Origin: Gautieria morchelliformis
Taxonomy: Eukaryota > Basidiomycota > Agaricomycetes > Gomphales > Gomphaceae
Length of the DNA stretch: 64,000 bases
Assembly: GCA_015179125.1 (NCBI GenBank)
Contig: WHVA01000259.1
Span: 1-64,000, forward strand
Direction of reading: 5' to 3'
A model generated the notes under the pieces. That model worked only from the letters and a program-made list of their open reading frames with translations, searched no databases and was not told the DNA's origin. This document shows, in pieces, positions 1-9,333 of this stretch (positions are counted from its first letter, which is position 1; every line of letters begins with the position of its first letter). A program made the translations under genes and the position numbers.

Positions 1-240
1 CAGTGCTTGCTCGGAGGACAGGTGCAAGCAAACAAGTTGCCCAGAGGGATTCCAACAATTGTTGATTAGTGAAAATAGGTTGGAAATTCTGCAGGTTGAC
101 TGAGCCATAGTCATTACTTCCCTCTTTAAGGTAGACATCCCATCGTCTAGTTAGAGTGTCAGGTTTTGTACCGAGCTTTCCAGGATGGAACCGAATAATG
201 AGGTCAAATTGTGAGAGGAATTCAGACCAGCCTTGTTGTC
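1..240 (-). pseudogene. G3 Ty3/Gypsy pol fragment, end of RNase H and connection to integrase
   Basis: Read on the minus strand this stretch matches the part of pol that follows RNase H in the better preserved copy at 60.7-60.9 kb: [10 protein letters not shown], then an [20 protein letters not shown] block, then a GSNDYG segment. The frame is open from about 230 down to the window edge, so the element continues to the left (integrase would be next). It abuts unrelated plus-strand sequence at about 240. The missing upstream half of the same pol (RT and most of RNase H) is found at 824-2,211 on the opposite strand, so this looks like one side of an inversion breakpoint. It is a decayed fragment, not a functional gene. 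Confidence 0.8.
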
Positions 241-589
241 TACTTCAGACTTGTCCTTCTTCTTATCTCTTTAAACCAACCAGAACAGGCACCCCTTCTT
301 AGTGCAGGGTCTTCAACATTGGGATCTTACACCCGGTGTGGACGGTTCTGACACACAGCTAGACCAGGAGCTAGCCACGGCTCGAGGCCCATCACCAGCC
401 CACGAACCGGTCGCTGAAGCGATCTTTCGGCAGGACATGGGCATCGACTCCACCAATGGCCCAGGTCTTCCGACGGACCCACGACCACCACCAGCCCCAT
501 ACTCTGACATTCATATGTCAGATGCAGACTGCGATGACCTCACCAGGTCCCTCTATGAGGATACCTGAGTTGTTCATAGAAGGGGAGGG
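240..589 (+). mobile_element. 3' internal end of LTR element NA1, with polypurine tract
   Basis: This sequence precedes the plus-oriented LTR at 590. It contains an open frame at 302-568 (about 88 codons, rich in Pro, Asp and Ser) that resembles no family I recognise and may be the tail of an element-encoded protein. Immediately before the LTR lies a purine run at 578-589 (ATAGAAGGGGAGGG), as expected for the plus-strand primer site of a 3' LTR. Orientation is opposite to the rest of NA1 (2.2-6.4 kb), in keeping with the inversion of 240-2,211. Confidence 0.55.
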
Positions 590-823
590 TGTAAATACCC
601 TATTTACCCACATTGCCCTCAAGGGAATGTGCGCTGCTGGAATATGTTAGCTAATGTTAGTGGATCCTTATGGATCCACTGTATAGTTCTTGTGTGGGAA
701 CTGCTGCGCGGTTCCCTAGATAATCTTACCTTACACTGTCACTACATAGCACATGGAATAAGCACACATTGGTCAAGTTCCATTTGCCCTTGTGATACAA
801 GGCCTAAGATCTACTCTCTTACA
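590..823 (+). repeat. 3' LTR of NA1 (234 bp)
   Basis: The LTR begins TGTAAATACC and ends CTCTCTTACA, i.e. TG..CA ends. It is preceded by a polypurine tract and followed directly by Gypsy pol sequence. A second copy exists on the minus strand, split by the LINE: 6,369-6,584 plus 15,058-15,075, which add up to exactly 234 bp. The two copies are roughly 90 percent identical by eye, with mostly transition differences. The LTR holds a perfect hairpin, GTGGATCCTTATGGATCCAC, at 660-679. The 5-bp flanks of the element ends are CCATG (15,080-15,076, minus strand) and CTGTG (824-828), two transitions apart, which could be a decayed target duplication. Confidence 0.85.
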
Positions 824-2211
824 CTGTGCCTGCAAACTAGAGGGTTCCCGATGTTTCCAGCTAAATCTGGCACAACCCGAATCCAAGGCTTCGGCCCATC
901 GGCCTCTGTGCAATCCAAAACCGGTAGATCTCAAGGATGTCCCAACGGAGTACCATGGCTTCGCAGATGTCTTTAGCAAGTCCAAAGGTGATGCCTTGGC
1001 TCCCCACTGACCCTATGATCTCAAGATCATGCTCAAGGAAGGTGCTACTCCTCCTCAACCTCCATTATATTCACTCTCTACCTTGGAGCTTGCCACACTC
1101 TGAGCATTCATTGATGAGCACTTGAATCTGGGTTACATTTGGCCCACTCGGTCCTCCCATGGAGCCCTGATCCTCTTTGTCAAAAATAAGAGTGGCAAAC
1201 TTCGGCTCTGCATGGATTTCCGAGCGCTAAATAAGATTACAAAGATGGACCGCTATCCACTGCCGTTGATTACCAACTTGTTGGAAGCACCCCGAAAGGC
1301 TTGGATTTATACCAAAATCGACCTCCAGCATGCATTCCACCTTGTCCAAGTCACCAAAGGCGACGAGTGGAAAACAGCTTTCCAGACCCGGTATGGCTCT
1401 TTCCAATGGCTAGTCATGCCGTTCAGCTTAACCAATGGTCCCGCAGTTTTTCAACATTTTATGAATGATGTCTTTGGAGATATGCTTGATGTATGCTTCG
1501 TCATGTATCTTGACGACATACTCATCTACTCCAATAACCCGGTCAAACACAGGGAACACATCCGTGAAGTATTGCAGTGTCTTCAGAAACACAGTCTCTA
1601 TGCCAAACCCAATAATGCAAATGGCACTGTGATTCTGTGGAATTCCTAGGGTATATGCTCTCTACCCATGGCTTTACCATGTCCGAAGATAAAGTCCAGA
1701 CAATCTGCGATTGGCCCAAGCCTCGGAAAGTAAAGGATATTTAGTCCCTCCTAGGCTTCGCCAACTTCTACTGCCACTTCATCTATAACTATTCTGACAT
1801 CACAGTTCCCCTTACTCAGCTAACTCGTAAATGCACCCAATGGGCATTTACCGAAGAATGCTGAAAGTCTTTCAATTACCTCAAGGAAGCTTTCACTTCA
1901 TCCCTGATTCTGTCGCATTGGGTTCCCAACCAGCCTATGGTCATGGAAACTGATGCCTCGGACTATGCCCTCGCTGCAATACTGTCCCTGTTTGATGATG
2001 AAGGCATCCTGCACCTGGTCACTTTCCACTCTCAAACATTTTCCAGTGCCAAACTAAATCACAATGTCCATGATAAAGAGCTACTGGCAATTTTTGAAGC
2101 TTTTCAACGTTGGAGACACTATTTGGAGGGCTCCAGCTCCCCCATCAACGTTGTCACTGATCACAAAAACTTGGAGTATTTTGCCACCACAAAGTTGCTA
2201 ACCCAACGACA
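824..2211 (+). pseudogene. G3 Ty3/Gypsy pol: reverse transcriptase and RNase H, inverted segment
   Basis: Order of matches to the intact copy near 60-62.8 kb: pre-RT linker (CKLEGSRCFQLNL, about 830-880), FADVFSK block (about 955), RT core with the MYLDDILIY active-site motif (about 1,503-1,530), then TMSEDK, FANFY and the RNase H start VMETDASDYALAA (about 1,940) through HDKELLAIFEAFQRWRHYLEG (about 2,070-2,130). It is broken by a frameshift near 1,615 and by stops near 1,741 (CAG to TAG) and 1,861 (consistent with CGA to TGA). The pol reading stops at about 2,211 and resumes on the minus strand at 240. Upstream gag and protease of the same element lie at 15,076-16,800 on the minus strand. 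Confidence 0.88.
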
Positions 2212-2359
2212 CCTCGAAGTAAGAGATTGAGAGAAGAGAGATGATAGAGTGAGAAAGGTATCCTCAAGTGCTTAAGGGCACAGGAGACGGCATAATGTAT
2301 ATGATAACCAAACTAGCGAAATACATGGAGCAAGCTCTGATATTTATCTACTTTGGAAA

Positions 2360-2590
2360 AGGGGGATGAGTCAGAAGACAATAGGAGGGATGAGTCACCG
2401 TGAGCCAGAATGAGTCAGAATGAGTCAGGTGAGTATGAGGAGGAGTCAGAACAACAAGAGGGATGAGTCAGAATGAGTCAGAATGAGTCAGAACAAGTCA
2501 GAGTGAGTCAGGTGAGTCATGAAGAGGAGTCAGGACAATAAAGCTGATATGGTATACAATAGGGGAACTGAGTCATAATGAGTCGTCCTA
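2360..2590. repeat. TGAGTCA-rich tandem repeat (10-bp unit GAGTCAGAAT)
   Basis: A degenerate minisatellite built on GAGTCAGAAT. The 7-mer TGAGTCA occurs ten times, starting at 2,367, 2,391, 2,411, 2,421, 2,464, 2,474, 2,484, 2,504, 2,513 and 2,579. TGAGTCA is the consensus site of Gcn4/AP-1 bZIP factors, so the array could bind such a protein, but a simple-repeat origin is enough to explain it. It sits just inside the inversion breakpoint, within or next to the NA1 interior. Confidence 0.75.
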
Positions 2591-3016
2591 ACCCCTGAGC
2601 CAACCAACAATCCAGAACCACACATCTCTGCTCCAGACACACAGCCTCTGAGGCAATGCTTGACTTTCCAAGTCAATCAAAGGGGGTGGTGTAGGGTTAG
2701 GTGGTTGAGAGGGTTGGAAATGATTGAAACAATATGGGTCATAGCTGGTGCTAACCCCGCTTTCCAATATCTGAATCTCTACACTTCTCTTGCCCTCATG
2801 CACAAAGGGAATATAGTGCATAGGCATGTCAACTCGTCCTGAGGAAGGGTCAAAGAAGAGTTCATGGGGATCAAAGCTTCCCCAATCCATGCTGTCAGCA
2901 CTCATCTTGCCAGATTGTCGCCTGGTCTGGACCGGTGATGGTGCCCAAATGCTTGCCGACATCTGTATAGGGAATGATGGTGTAGGCACACGTGTGGGAG
3001 TGGCAGTGAAGCACAT
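2588..3016 (-). CDS. Uncharacterised ORF in NA1 interior (142 codons)
   Basis: An open frame of 142 codons with an ATG start at 3,016. The product is rich in Pro and Ser, has no recognisable domain, signal peptide or membrane segment, and ends by running into the TGAGTCA repeat region. It lies downstream, in element orientation, of the gag-like and unknown ORFs of NA1. It may be element-encoded or chance; I do not recognise it. Confidence 0.25.
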   Translation of the reverse strand: MCFTATPTRVPTPSFPIQMSASIWAPSPVQTRRQSGKMSADSMDWGSFDPHELFFDPSSGRVDMPMHYIPFVHEGKRSVEIQILESGVSTSYDPYCFNHFQPSQPPNPTPPPLIDLESQALPQRLCVWSRDVWFWIVGWLRG

Positions 3017-3214
3017 GGCACTGGAGGTGACGGCTCAACTTGGGGTATGAAGATGTGATGGTAGTGGTCTGATGAGACTATTGGGGGAAAATATTCTGTG
3101 TAAGCGCTCAGTGCAGTTGGTGAAATAAACTAGTTCATGACACTCTGCTTGGGTGGCCATTGAGGCCGTGGCAGTCATGGGTGCCGCTCGGTGGCGGTCC
3201 CACAGGGCCACCCA

Positions 3215-4854
3215 TCACAACCTCTCCTGCCCTATCTGGGCAGGTGCATTGAAGGTAGCCCTGGTCAGCTCGCACTGGACAAATGATTCGATTCGGGCTA
3301 CGCTGTCCCAGGTCGCTCTGCCATGCTTGGCGAGCCAGCGGGCGACCTCGTCCAGAGGGATGTCCCAGGCCAATCGACCTTGGATGGGGAATACCCCAGT
3401 GATTGACGCCCTCAGGGTGTCACCAATGGCGTATTGGACCTTGTTGGCTGGTACGAGGTGCCACCATTGGTCGATGACGTGGAACAGATCATACATTCAC
3501 GATCAGAGGGGGGAGGGAGGCTTGGTGTTTTTTGGAGCAAGCTTCCTCATCCACATCCATATATCCACGTCGTGGATGTTCAAGCTGCCATCTGGCTCAT
3601 CGCAGATGGTGGGCAGGATGCTTTCAGGCAACCAGCCCTGGAGCACGTCCCGAATATCCTCGGCGGTTCCTTCACCAATGAGGAAGTAGCCTGACCATTG
3701 GCTGCTGGTCCAGGCCTCATCCCAGGCCCGTTTCAGCATGGTGGCCATCCTGCACATGTGGGAGCCCAATGGTGTCTCTTTAGCCTCCTTCAGGAGGTCC
3801 CAGAACCTCTGCTCCTTTGTGTCACAGAGGTCAAACCATTCGGCCCGTTGCTGCATTCTTTTTCCAATGGGCCACAGCAGGCGCCCTATTACAGCAAACG
3901 GTGGGTCCCTGAGATGCATGAGCTCCCCTTCCCCTGGGAGAGGGTTGGGAACTGTCATCGCAGTGGGGGCAATGACACCAACAGTGGAGGGCAGAGGACT
4001 GTCTGTCTGGCCCTCTCCCGCTCGACGACATACTCAGCCTGGGCTGCGGCCAGTGCCCACCCCAGTGCCAGGTCGTCTATTGTGCGACTTGGTGACTGTG
4101 CCAGGTACTCCTGGGTGACACATTTGCATACGTCACCAATGGGGTCATAGGTTACAAGCTTGTCGTAACCTTGGGCACATCTCTTTTTTGAGATGTGCTG
4201 TGGGCAGCCCAGATCATAATGTTTCAGATGCAGGTCATCCAAGTAGAAGCCATCGGGGATGTCATCTCTTGACGCCGGTGGCTCACTGGGGCCTGTGAAG
4301 GATGGGCTGGGGGGACTGGCCATCCACACCATGAGGCCTGGTGTGGGCTGGCCAGAGGTGTGGTCAGGGGCGATTCGGTTTGCCAGCCCTGCCGTGGGTT
4401 TCAGGGCAGGCTCTGCTCGCTTCATGGTCGCAAGCTTGCGATGCAAGGCCTGGGCCAATTTCCCCAGGTCTCGTGACCTGGAGCACTCTGTTTCGAGCAT
4501 GCTGTCGGGGGCCCTGATGCTGATGTCCTCCTTCAGGGCCGCTACCTCCTGCTTAAGGTTGCAACTACTTGGTTGCATGTTCCTTACTGCATGGCGTTCG
4601 ACCTTGTCGACCCACATTGGCCACGCTGTGTACACGGCATTGCCGACATCTTTCTCCGCCAGCTGGACACAGTTGGCGTCAGTGGCGGCCTTCAGGTGTG
4701 CCGTGAAGGTGGAGCAGTTATCACACCCATTGGGATGGATGATTGCTAGGCCATTTTTCCATCCCACGATTTTCCAGCGCTCCTCAGATGCTGTAGGAGC
4801 ACTAAGGATCACTGTGGCCCCTTGCTTGGGGGCCAATGATGGTGTCGTGGACAT
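3215..4854 (-). pseudogene. Unknown protein carried by NA1, frame broken in two or three places
   Basis: Three abutting minus-strand frames read like one protein: 4,854-3,955 (299 codons, starts MSTTPSLAPKQGATVILSAP), 3,958-3,503 and 3,496-3,215. The first part contains a cysteine-bearing segment (CDNCSTF), a charged helical middle and a C-terminal half with DGFYLDDLHLKHYDLG and CPQHISKKRC. The later parts are Trp/Arg rich (GRLLWPIGKRMQQRAEWFDL; WSGYFLIGEGTAEDIRDVL). None matches protease, reverse transcriptase, RNase H or integrase. It sits between the gag-like ORF and the 3' end of an LTR element, where pol would normally be. Junction positions near 3,955 and 3,500 suggest frameshifts or short introns. 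Function unknown; a captured host gene or an element-specific protein are both possible. Confidence 0.5.
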
Positions 4855-5069
4855 CGTGAATGACGTCCATGCTGTCTTTGGGTGGGATCATCTTCATTAG
4901 AAGATGATGGGGTGATGGTGGTTGCTTCTCAAGAAGAAGTGATGCACCTCAGAAAGATCTGAGGTGAAAATTTAACCAATGCTGTCAGCATGGCCTGGCG
5001 TCTCACGTGCTTTACACGTGACCTGGTGTCTTTTAGGCAGGTTGCGTGGTTTAGTCATGCCCCGAAGCT

Positions 5070-5935
5070 CTAGGTAGTGATCCAGAGCTTCCAGGTCCTT
5101 GCATGGGCTTCATTGCACAGCATTTCACGCAATGCTGACACGAACCATCTCCGGAACATGTAGTCATCAGGCGGCTGTATCATACAAGCCACGTATTTTG
5201 TTAGATCGTTCAGCATCTCCTGAACGGTCTTTGTGCTCTGCATGACCGCATTGAACAGGTTCGACACGTGGTGGTATGTCAAGGTGTGCAGGAACGGCTT
5301 CTGCAGGCCCTGGATCACTGTTTCCAAGGTCCACTCGTGGACCTGGTGGTCGAAACGTAAGAAACCATTCCTGGGCCTCACCAGTGAGGCGGGTGCCCAC
5401 GTATCCAACCTGCATATCTACGCTGGTCAGTCCCAGCAGGCAATTCATCTTGACCCATCTCAAGATGGCTGCGACAAAGACTTCAAACTCTTCAAGGTCG
5501 GACCCTCCCGTGTATGGCTCAGGATGGGCCAGCTTCATGCCAGCCTTTGCCAGCACAGACTTCTCAGGGTCCATGTCTATGGTGTCAGCCATCATGATGC
5601 GTATCATTCGTGTGATACCATCGTATGGCTATATTGTCGAGCCACAATGTGATATGCTCATGCTTATGGCCCATGAGCATGTTCCTATGCAATGTGTCTT
5701 GCACTTGCTTGGCCATTGCTTCCACCATCTCGTTGTCGATGGTGTGTTTCCTCATGCTTTTGTGGCTCCAGCTCAAATATTCCAAGCCTTGCCCATCATC
5801 AGGTGCTCGTCTTTTGTTTTGTCATGCCCGGTCAGGGACGATGGTCGTTGCTCAACTTCATGAGCGGCGGGCTGAATTTCGACTTTGAGATCATCTCGAA
5901 GTGTGCCTTGATCCTGAGGCTCTGCCATTGAATGA
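5070..5935 (-). pseudogene. Gag-like protein of NA1
   Basis: On the minus strand, after an ATG at about 5,935 (MAEPQDQGTLRDDLKVEIQP), come interrupted frames with the layout of a retrotransposon Gag: FEVFVAAILRWVKMN and GYVGTRLTGEAQEWF (about 5,500-5,350), VHEWTLETVIQGLQKPF (about 5,340) and an MIQPPDDYMFRRWFVSALR block (about 5,180-5,120). The RLTGEAQEW and YxFRRWFVxALR motifs are typical of fungal Ty3/Gypsy Gag (retrotrans_gag). No CCHC zinc knuckle is visible. Frame changes near 5,600 and 5,350 and a stop near 5,770 mark it as degraded. It is the first ORF after the 5' LTR. Confidence 0.6.
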
Positions 5936-6368
5936 TGGTGAGACATCTCTGCCCTTACCCTTGTTCAAGGGCCAGGGGGATTGGGGCAGGGACGCCGGCT
6001 TGTTGTCCAGCAGTGTCCCCTCTTTGACCACGCTGGGTGGTACATGGTCATGCCCTTGCTCATCCTTGATTGGGGGACAAGTGCGGTGAGAGCTACCACC
6101 TCTGCATCTTCTGGTGTCCTGGACTCTTGATCCAGGGTAGCGTCAGCTGTTGTGTCACTAGGCTGCGCCTGGGGTGTTGACCGTGAGCTAGAAGCTCATG
6201 TTCTTCTTCGACTGCGTGCAATCATCACGCTCACAGTCAACAGTAGAGGGTCTACTGGATGGTGTTCAACAGTAAACAGTCATCAACACAGCGATCTTTT
6301 TCAAGATCATGCGGATTTCCACAAATCAGTTGTTCGCTTGGAGAACAACTGCAGGAAGTTCAAAAAGG
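5936..6368 (-). mobile_element. Leader of NA1 between 5' LTR and gag
   Basis: About 430 bp with no convincing coding frame, lying between the 5' LTR (ends at 6,369 in minus orientation) and the gag-like ORF. The bases directly after the LTR (CCTTTTTGAACTTCCTGCAG, minus strand) should hold the primer binding site, but I cannot match them to a tRNA 3' end or to the LTR itself. Confidence 0.4.
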
Positions 6369-6584
6369 TGTAAGAGAGTGGATCTTAGGTCTTGTATCAC
6401 AAGGGCAAATGGAACTCAACCAATGTGTGGTTATTCCGTGTGCTACATAGTGACAATGTAAGGTAAGATTATCTAGGGAACCGCCACACAGTTCCCATGC
6501 AAGAACTATACAGTGGATCCATAAGGATCCACTAACATTAGCTAATCTATTCCAGCAGCACGCATTGCCTTAAGGGCAATGCAG
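6369..6584 (-). repeat. 5' LTR of NA1, part 1 (interrupted by LINE)
   Basis: Minus-strand LTR ending CTCTCTTACA at 6,369; it matches the LTR at 590-823. The remaining 18 bp, ending in the LTR start TGTAAATACC, are found 8.5 kb away at 15,058-15,075. The LTR copy is cut at GGCAATGCAG (6,575-6,584), which is repeated at 15,048-15,057 as the target duplication of the LINE. Confidence 0.9.
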
Positions 6585-6585
6585 G

Positions 6586-6610
6586 TTTTTTTTTTTTTTT
6601 TTTTTTTTTT
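6586..6610 (-). other. Poly(A) tail of the LINE
   Basis: A run of 25 T on the plus strand immediately next to the target duplication. It marks the 3' end of the minus-strand LINE and shows target-primed reverse transcription. Confidence 0.9.
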
Positions 6611-7841
6611 AATCCATTTTGTCTTTTGGGGCATTGCCCTATGTAAGACAATGCATACATAATTCTTGTCACTTGTAATCTAACCACCCTTTTCCTCTCT
6701 ATCTCTGCATGCGCTCAGTGGTTGATACCCTGAGCTGGTCCATGCTTAGGTGAAGCAGGGTTTGTATGTGGTCCTTCCCTCGATGTCTCATTCCTGGCCG
6801 GCTCGCTCTGGTATCGCTACATCTCCAAATGTTGCTCTGAACCTCCCTGTGGCGTTAATGTACTGGAAAAGCGGTTTCATGGCTTTCGTGTTGGAGAGGA
6901 GGGTGTGTATCAACTTAGTGTCTCTTCTGAGCTTCCACTCCAATTGTCGCCTTTGGTCTTTGTATTCCAGACACTGGAGAAGGTAGTGGTAAACTGTCTC
7001 ATCACCACTGAAGCACGCTCTGCAGGTGGGGGAGTCTATCTTTCCTATCCTGTATAGGTGTTTGTTGAGCGGGACGTGGCCTGTCCGCAATTGCACTAGT
7101 AACGAGCTGTGTCTGCGCGCCAGGCCCCTGCATAGCTTCCTGAAAGCTGGGGATGGTATCGACGGGTCGATCTTATGTGCATTGTGAGCTCTCGGTGACT
7201 TTAGGAAAGCTTTGCATGCTCGCTGTTTGAGGGCCTTGTGGTGTCATTGCACCTCTGCGGCTCTGCTGATCGGCAGCTTGCCCCGACATGCAATTGGTAC
7301 ATCGATGTCGCTGGTGGAGTCCCCGCCCGCTGCTTTCTTTGCCTCCTCATCTGCTCTCATGTTTCCCTTTACCCCTTTGTGTCCCGGCACCCACCTCATC
7401 GTGATTCTTCTCCGCTCTGCTCTCCCTGCGCCTATGCCTTCCATTTGCTCGTGTACCACGTTGACGAGGTATTGGCCAGGAATCGCCCTTTCCTCTCTCG
7501 TTGTCAAGATGGCAGCCTGATTGTCAACTCCTATCATGTGGTCCCTGCCTGCTCCCATTGGAGCAGTTTTGCCCCCATCGCCGCGCCCAACAGCTCTGCC
7601 TCGAAGATGGTATGTTCTTCTGTTGTTCCCATGTACCATCTTACCACCTTCCTTTCAACTCCCCCCTGTATAGGATTGCCGCCGCTCCTACTCCTCCATC
7701 TGTGGCAGACCCATCGGTGTACACCTTGACTTCCACCCCATCCTCGCTCTCTGCCACCACTGCCTCCTTGCTGTCTTTAGGGGTGCTTATGTCGAAGGCA
7801 GGTGACCATTTGGGGCCTCTCTGTAAGGGCAACCCTGGCTA

Positions 7842-8305
7842 GTTGTGGAGATCACACTACCACACAACTGACAAGGGGAAATCCAAAGTATGTATAAATG
7901 AACAGAGTATACAAGAGAGGGGATTCTCACCTGACAAGGGGAAATCCAAAGAGAAAAGTCTGAGGACCCCCAATGTCAGCGAGCCCGTATTATACTACGC
8001 TGCGCAGCAAGGGACAACACTTGGCACCCGCCATCAACCCTGCATCCCCCTGACCTCCCTGACCCTTGATCGACCCCTGATGCCACCCATTACGCGAGTC
8101 GCTTGATTTCCGACACTGTTCCGAGAGTGGAGTCGGAAATTGGAGTGGAACTGGCAAGGCAAACAGAACTGGTGGAAGTTCTCCCAGGAGCGGAATCATT
8201 TCCGAAAGCGGAGGCGGAGATGGAATCGGAACCGGAAGCAGAGTCGGAAATGGAGTTGGAACTGGGTGTGGTGTCGGAACTGGAAATGGAAAACAGGGTG
8301 TCCCC
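7842..8305. other. Non-coding insertion-like stretch inside LINE ORF2
   Basis: ORF2 homology is lost between the RT connection (8,310) and RNase H (7,832). The stretch contains a 21-bp direct repeat (CTGACAAGGGGAAATCCAAA plus G) at 7,868-7,888 and 7,931-7,951 and, at about 8,119-8,290, a low-complexity GGAATCGGAA/GGAACTGGAA repeat that reads as a Ser/Asp/Ala-rich tract in the ORF2 frame. Its origin is unclear; I find no clean target duplication. Confidence 0.45.
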
Positions 8306-8936
8306 TGACACTCTCGTTACGACTTCCACCTTCTCCATTTTTTGGGGCTGTAGGTGAAACGTGTGCAGTATCTTCTCGTGCAGAGATGATCGGTGCTTTT
8401 TGACATACCTACTTGCTGCTCTGCTGACGTGCTTTGACAGAGGGTGTTGCTTGGGTAGGGTGGTCAGTCTGACTGTGGTGCAATGTATTACCTTGGAGAC
8501 TAGGAGGTTGAAGGGTAGTAGGTTGGCATGCATGTCGATCATGTCGTTCGCGGTGGTTCTCATGGCACCGGTGATGGTGAGTGCTGCCTGTCGCTGTATC
8601 CTGGCTAACTTGTTGACGTGGCCTTTCGTCCCCTTGGTGTGCGCGGACTCTGGGATCAGGAATGTGTCAGCGGCATACAGCACCTTTGGTATTACCACCA
8701 CTATGTAGAACTGTCTCATGTTTTTCGCAGACACTCCCTTCGTTGTTCGTACTAGTCTCCTGTATTGGTCCATCAGCTTCGTCCCTTTCTTAAGAGCATG
8801 GTTGACTTGATGCTTGAACCACATCTCCTGGTCTAGCATTACCCCTAGGTACTTATGGATGTCTTTTGGCTCGATTCTTCGATTGTCCACGGTTATCGCA
8901 GGTCGGGGCGTTGGGCTGAGCTTATTGGGGCCCATA

Positions 8937-9333
8937 CACTGCAGGCATATAAAAGTTGACTTGTATGAAAAACTGTTGAAAAAACTGTAAAGATTTTCCA
9001 AATATTTTTAGTGTTTTTTATGTAAAAAAAACTAGAATAAAATTTTGTGTTTTTATTAGAATTTGTTGGGCAGGAAAATTGTAAAAAAATTCAAAGTTTT
9101 TTTCAGGGTTTTTTATGGGTTTCTTTGTGTTTTCACAAAGAAACTTATAAAAAGATATAAAAAACCCTGCAAAAAACTTTAAACTTTTTTACAATTTTCT
9201 TGCTCAACAAATTCTAACAAAACACAAAATTTTGTTAAATTTTTTTTACATTAAAAACACTAAAAAAAATTGGAATATCTTTACAGTTTTTTGAACATTT
9301 TTCAGACCAGGAAATTTTTATATGCCTCCAGTG
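8937..9333. mobile_element. 397-bp near-perfect palindromic (fold-back) element in the LINE RT domain
   Basis: AT-rich inverted repeat with arms of almost 190 bp meeting at TTTGTG/CACAAA near 9,130-9,140. The ends read CACTGCAGGCATATAAAA at the left and, as reverse complement from the right, CACTGGAGGCATATAAAA. It interrupts the RT reading between FGLMGFTR (right) and GPNKLSPTP (left). The flanks on the minus strand are TAC and TAT, so a 3-bp duplication is possible but not clean. CACTG ends would suit a non-autonomous CACTA-like or fold-back element; this is inference. There is no coding capacity. Confidence 0.8.

Noticed and set aside
302..568. 88-codon ORF as an independent gene
   Set aside because: It lies inside the NA1 3' interior directly before the LTR, has no domain, and is best treated as part of the element.
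2360..2590. CRISPR-like array
   Set aside because: Ten-bp units without unique spacers in a eukaryotic genome; a minisatellite fits.
4259..4900. 213-codon plus-strand ORF opposite the NA1 unknown protein
   Set aside because: The minus-strand frame has a proper ATG, longer total length and better composition; the plus frame looks like its mirror.
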